A stretch of DNA of 6,539 bases from Thermoanaerobaculia bacterium (GTDB lineage Bacteria; Acidobacteriota; Thermoanaerobaculia; Gp7-AA8): NCBI GenBank assembly GCA_017883215.1, contig JADGOA010000210.1:1-6539 (forward strand), given 5' to 3'. Made by a program: the position numbers and the translations under genes. The notes under the pieces are model-generated. The model had not been told where the DNA came from. It did no database searches and was given only the letters and a program-made list of their open reading frames with translations. Positions 5,014 through 6,539 of the stretch are shown here, one piece after another; positions within the stretch are counted from its first letter, which is position 1, and each line of letters starts with the position of its first letter.

Positions 5014-6452
5014 CCCATCTCCACATCTCTGAATCTCGCTGCCGGAGCGCCGTGTGCGACGCGCATGGTCTGCATCGGATCGCCTTTGCCGCAGTTCGGC
5101 AATCCCCAGATCTGCCAGCTGGCCGCATCGCCGACGGCATCGCACGAGCGCCAGAACTGCGGTGTGCTGCCGGTGTAGAGCGGATTCTTGAGGAGGCGTC
5201 CCAGGCGGCCGTTCTCGATCTCCCACGCCACTTCGCAGCCGAATTGAAAATTCAGTCGCAGGTCGTCGATGGACCAGGACTTGTTCGTGTCGACGAAGAT
5301 GCCCCGCCGGGTCTGCGCGATCATCTCGGCCAGCGGCATCGTGCCGGGCTCCAGATTGATGTTGGTCATGCGGATGATGGGAATGCGTGCGGCGCTCTCG
5401 GCGCGGACGGTCCCGTTGGAGCGACGGCCGAGGGTCGGGGCAGTGTCGCGACCGGTGAGATAGTCGACGAACATGCCTTCACGGATGAGGTGAAATCGCT
5501 GCGCCGGTACGCCGTCGTCATCGAATCCGAACGAGCCGATGGAGCGCGGTACCGTTGCGTCGGCGACGATGTTCACCAGGTCGGAGCCGTAACGGAAGTT
5601 GCCGAGCATGTCGGGCTGCAGGAAGGAGCCGCCGGCGAGGGAGATCTCCAGTCCGAGGGCGCGATCGAGCTCTGTGGGGTGGCCGCACGACTCGTGGACC
5701 TGCAGTGCCAGCTGCGACGAGCCGACGATCAGATCGAAGCGTCCCGCCGGCGCTTTGGGCGCGGTGAGCAGGGCGATGGCCTCGTCGCGGATCTGGAGCG
5801 CGCGTCTGGCGAGGGCGAGCTGCTCGATGAACTCCCACCCGCTGGCCTGGAAATCGCCGCCGAACGGATTCGGGTACGTGCGGCGCTGGAACTCGTTGCC
5901 AGCGATGGCTACCGCCTCGATGCCGCCGCCCATCTCGGTGGTGGACTGTTCGATGTAGCTGCCGACCGTGGAGGCGAAGATTTTTTCCTGCCGGTAGGAA
6001 GAGATGTCGCCGGACACCTGATGGATGCGGGGGTCTCCGCGCATCGGCTCCGTGGCCTGCAGCAGATGATCGATTTTGCGGTTCAGCGGCACAGACCAGG
6101 GGTCGATCTCATAGGAAGAGGCCCAGCGCGCCACATGAGGCTCGATTTCGCTGAGGACGACCTCGACGGTGGAGGCGATGTTGCTCGCCGCTGCGACTTC
6201 CAGCGCGCGGCGGGCGGTTGCGCGGAGGGAGGGCTCGCTGATGTCGCTGGTCGCGGCAAACCCCCATCCGTTGCCGACGAGCACGCGAACACCGACCGCG
6301 CGATCGACCGTGGAGGCGAGGTGGTCCACTTCCCCGTTGCGCACGCGCACGTCCTGCTGATGGGTGACCGTGTGGCGGATGTCGGCGTAGCGGAGCGCTG
6401 GCCGGCCGACCGAGGCAAGAACTTCCTGCAACTGATCGCGCGACGGCGTCAT
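5010..6452 (-). CDS. tldD: TldD-type catalytic subunit of TldD/TldE metalloprotease
   Basis: A 480-residue cytoplasmic zinc peptidase subunit, similar in length to E. coli TldD. The metal site HExxxH is present as HESCGH (His253, Glu254, His258), followed by PTELDRALG. The third ligand expected from the E. coli structure, a cysteine in a CGK context near the C-terminus, is present as NCGKGDPMQ with Cys454. Other family blocks are GVRVLVGNGWGFAATSDIS (54-72), GSFGFDDDGVPAQRFHLIREG (306-326) and RMTNINLEPG (361-370). All elements for activity are therefore present. It is the first gene of a two-gene operon with the TldE-like gene, sharing ATGA (5013-5010). No Shine-Dalgarno precedes the ATG at 6452; instead a perfect TATAAT lies 11 bases upstream. 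The physiological substrate is not indicated by neighbours: no RiPP precursor, cyclase or toxin-antitoxin pair is visible. Confidence 0.92.
   Translation of the reverse strand: MTPSRDQLQEVLASVGRPALRYADIRHTVTHQQDVRVRNGEVDHLASTVDRAVGVRVLVGNGWGFAATSDISEPSLRATARRALEVAAASNIASTVEVVLSEIEPHVARWASSYEIDPWSVPLNRKIDHLLQATEPMRGDPRIHQVSGDISSYRQEKIFASTVGSYIEQSTTEMGGGIEAVAIAGNEFQRRTYPNPFGGDFQASGWEFIEQLALARRALQIRDEAIALLTAPKAPAGRFDLIVGSSQLALQVHESCGHPTELDRALGLEISLAGGSFLQPDMLGNFRYGSDLVNIVADATVPRSIGSFGFDDDGVPAQRFHLIREGMFVDYLTGRDTAPTLGRRSNGTVRAESAARIPIIRMTNINLEPGTMPLAEMIAQTRRGIFVDTNKSWSIDDLRLNFQFGCEVAWEIENGRLGRLLKNPLYTGSTPQFWRSCDAVGDAASWQIWGLPNCGKGDPMQTMRVAHGAPAARFRDVEMG
5019..5022 (-). promoter_or_regulatory. Internal Shine-Dalgarno deciding the tldE start
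   Basis: GGAG on the minus strand, five bases before the ATG at 5013 and inside the last codons of the tldD gene. Together with the ATGA overlap it fixes the tldE start and argues for coupled re-initiation. The two genes preceded by candidate near-leaderless promoters have no such motif. Confidence 0.7.
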
Positions 6453-6463
6453 GGTGGCCGCGG

Positions 6464-6469
6464 ATTATA
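6464..6469 (-). promoter_or_regulatory. Consensus -10 box of the tldD-tldE operon
   Basis: TATAAT, a perfect sigma70 -10 hexamer in a GC-rich background, followed by 11 bases (CCGCGGCCACC) and the tldD ATG. The predicted start of transcription leaves a leader of about 4-5 bases. The expected -35 position (6492-6487, CAACGG) has no clear TTGACA match and abuts the octamer repeat array. Confidence 0.6.
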
Positions 6470-6491
6470 GCGAGCCCGCGCACGGCCCGTT

Positions 6492-6539
6492 GCTCAGTTA
6501 CTCAGTTGCTCAGTTCGCGAGATCAGGCGGCAACTGAGT
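6492..6539. repeat. Octamer tandem array with inverted arm upstream of tldD
   Basis: Three head-to-tail octamers GCTCAGTT, ACTCAGTT, GCTCAGTT occupy 6492-6515. The window ends with GCAACTGAGT (6530-6539), the exact reverse complement of ACTCAGTTGC (6500-6509), across 20 intervening bases. The array is cut by the window edge and may continue. No coding sequence is visible in 6453-6539. Confidence 0.8.

Noticed and set aside
5014..5226. Longer N-terminus for the TldE-like protein, reaching 5226
   Set aside because: It would overlap tldD by over 200 bases in another frame; the ATG at 5013 has a Shine-Dalgarno and the ATGA junction, and gives the normal family length.
5010..6452. Microcin/RiPP biosynthesis cluster because of TldD/TldE
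   Set aside because: TldD/TldE are widespread housekeeping peptidases. No precursor peptide, cyclodehydratase, dehydrogenase or dedicated exporter is encoded here.
3613..6470. Two long plus-strand open frames (460 and 492 codons) opposite tldE and tldD, themselves joined by an ATGA overlap
   Set aside because: They mirror the sense genes almost exactly, have Arg/Gly/Asp/His-rich composition and no recognisable domain. Sense proteins with complete family motifs explain the DNA; stop-free antisense frames are common at this GC content.
6492..6539. Attachment site or insertion-sequence end
   Set aside because: The pattern is tandem octamers plus an inverted unit; no integrase or transposase gene and no target duplication is visible in the window.

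Overview
The window is high-GC bacterial chromosome with six complete genes. Five lie on the minus strand and one on the plus strand. Gene content and style (a TldD/TldE pair, DppB/DppC-type permeases, short intergenic spacers filled with small repeats, start codons without a Shine-Dalgarno but with a -10 box close by) suggest a free-living high-GC lineage such as an Acidobacteriota-like bacterium. That placement is inference; there is no rRNA or other marker gene here.

Layout: 1-59 is a heptamer repeat array with inverted arms. 116-751 (+) is a small alpha/beta hydrolase. It converges on 792-1562 (-), a helical-backbone metal/cobalamin-receptor protein without a signal peptide. 1563-1663 is a cluster of three GC-rich hairpins. 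1664-2491 (-) and 2570-3493 (-) are the two permease subunits of a peptide/nickel-type ABC importer, separated by a 65-bp palindrome that fills most of the gap between them. 3494-3648 contains a candidate promoter and two groups of heptamer repeats. 3649-5013 (-) and 5010-6452 (-) are TldE/PmbA-type and TldD-type subunits of a metalloprotease, joined by an ATGA stop/start overlap. 6453-6539 holds a consensus -10 box and an octamer repeat array that runs to the window edge.

Transcription probably runs in at least three units: tldD-tldE from a TATAAT box at 6464-6469; the two permease genes (perhaps continuing into the receptor gene) from a TACAAT box at 3505-3510; and the hydrolase alone on the other strand. 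Peptide import and the TldD/E peptidase could both serve peptide processing, but the link is only adjacency. No substrate-binding protein or ATPase for the importer is present, and no RiPP precursor is visible near tldDE.

I see no defence system, mobile element gene, tRNA or CRISPR array. The most unusual signals are non-coding: short-period (7-8 bp) repeats, each with a different unit, in several intergenic spacers, often with inverted arms; the palindrome between the permease genes; and near-leaderless promoters with the same 11-nt spacing from -10 box to ATG.
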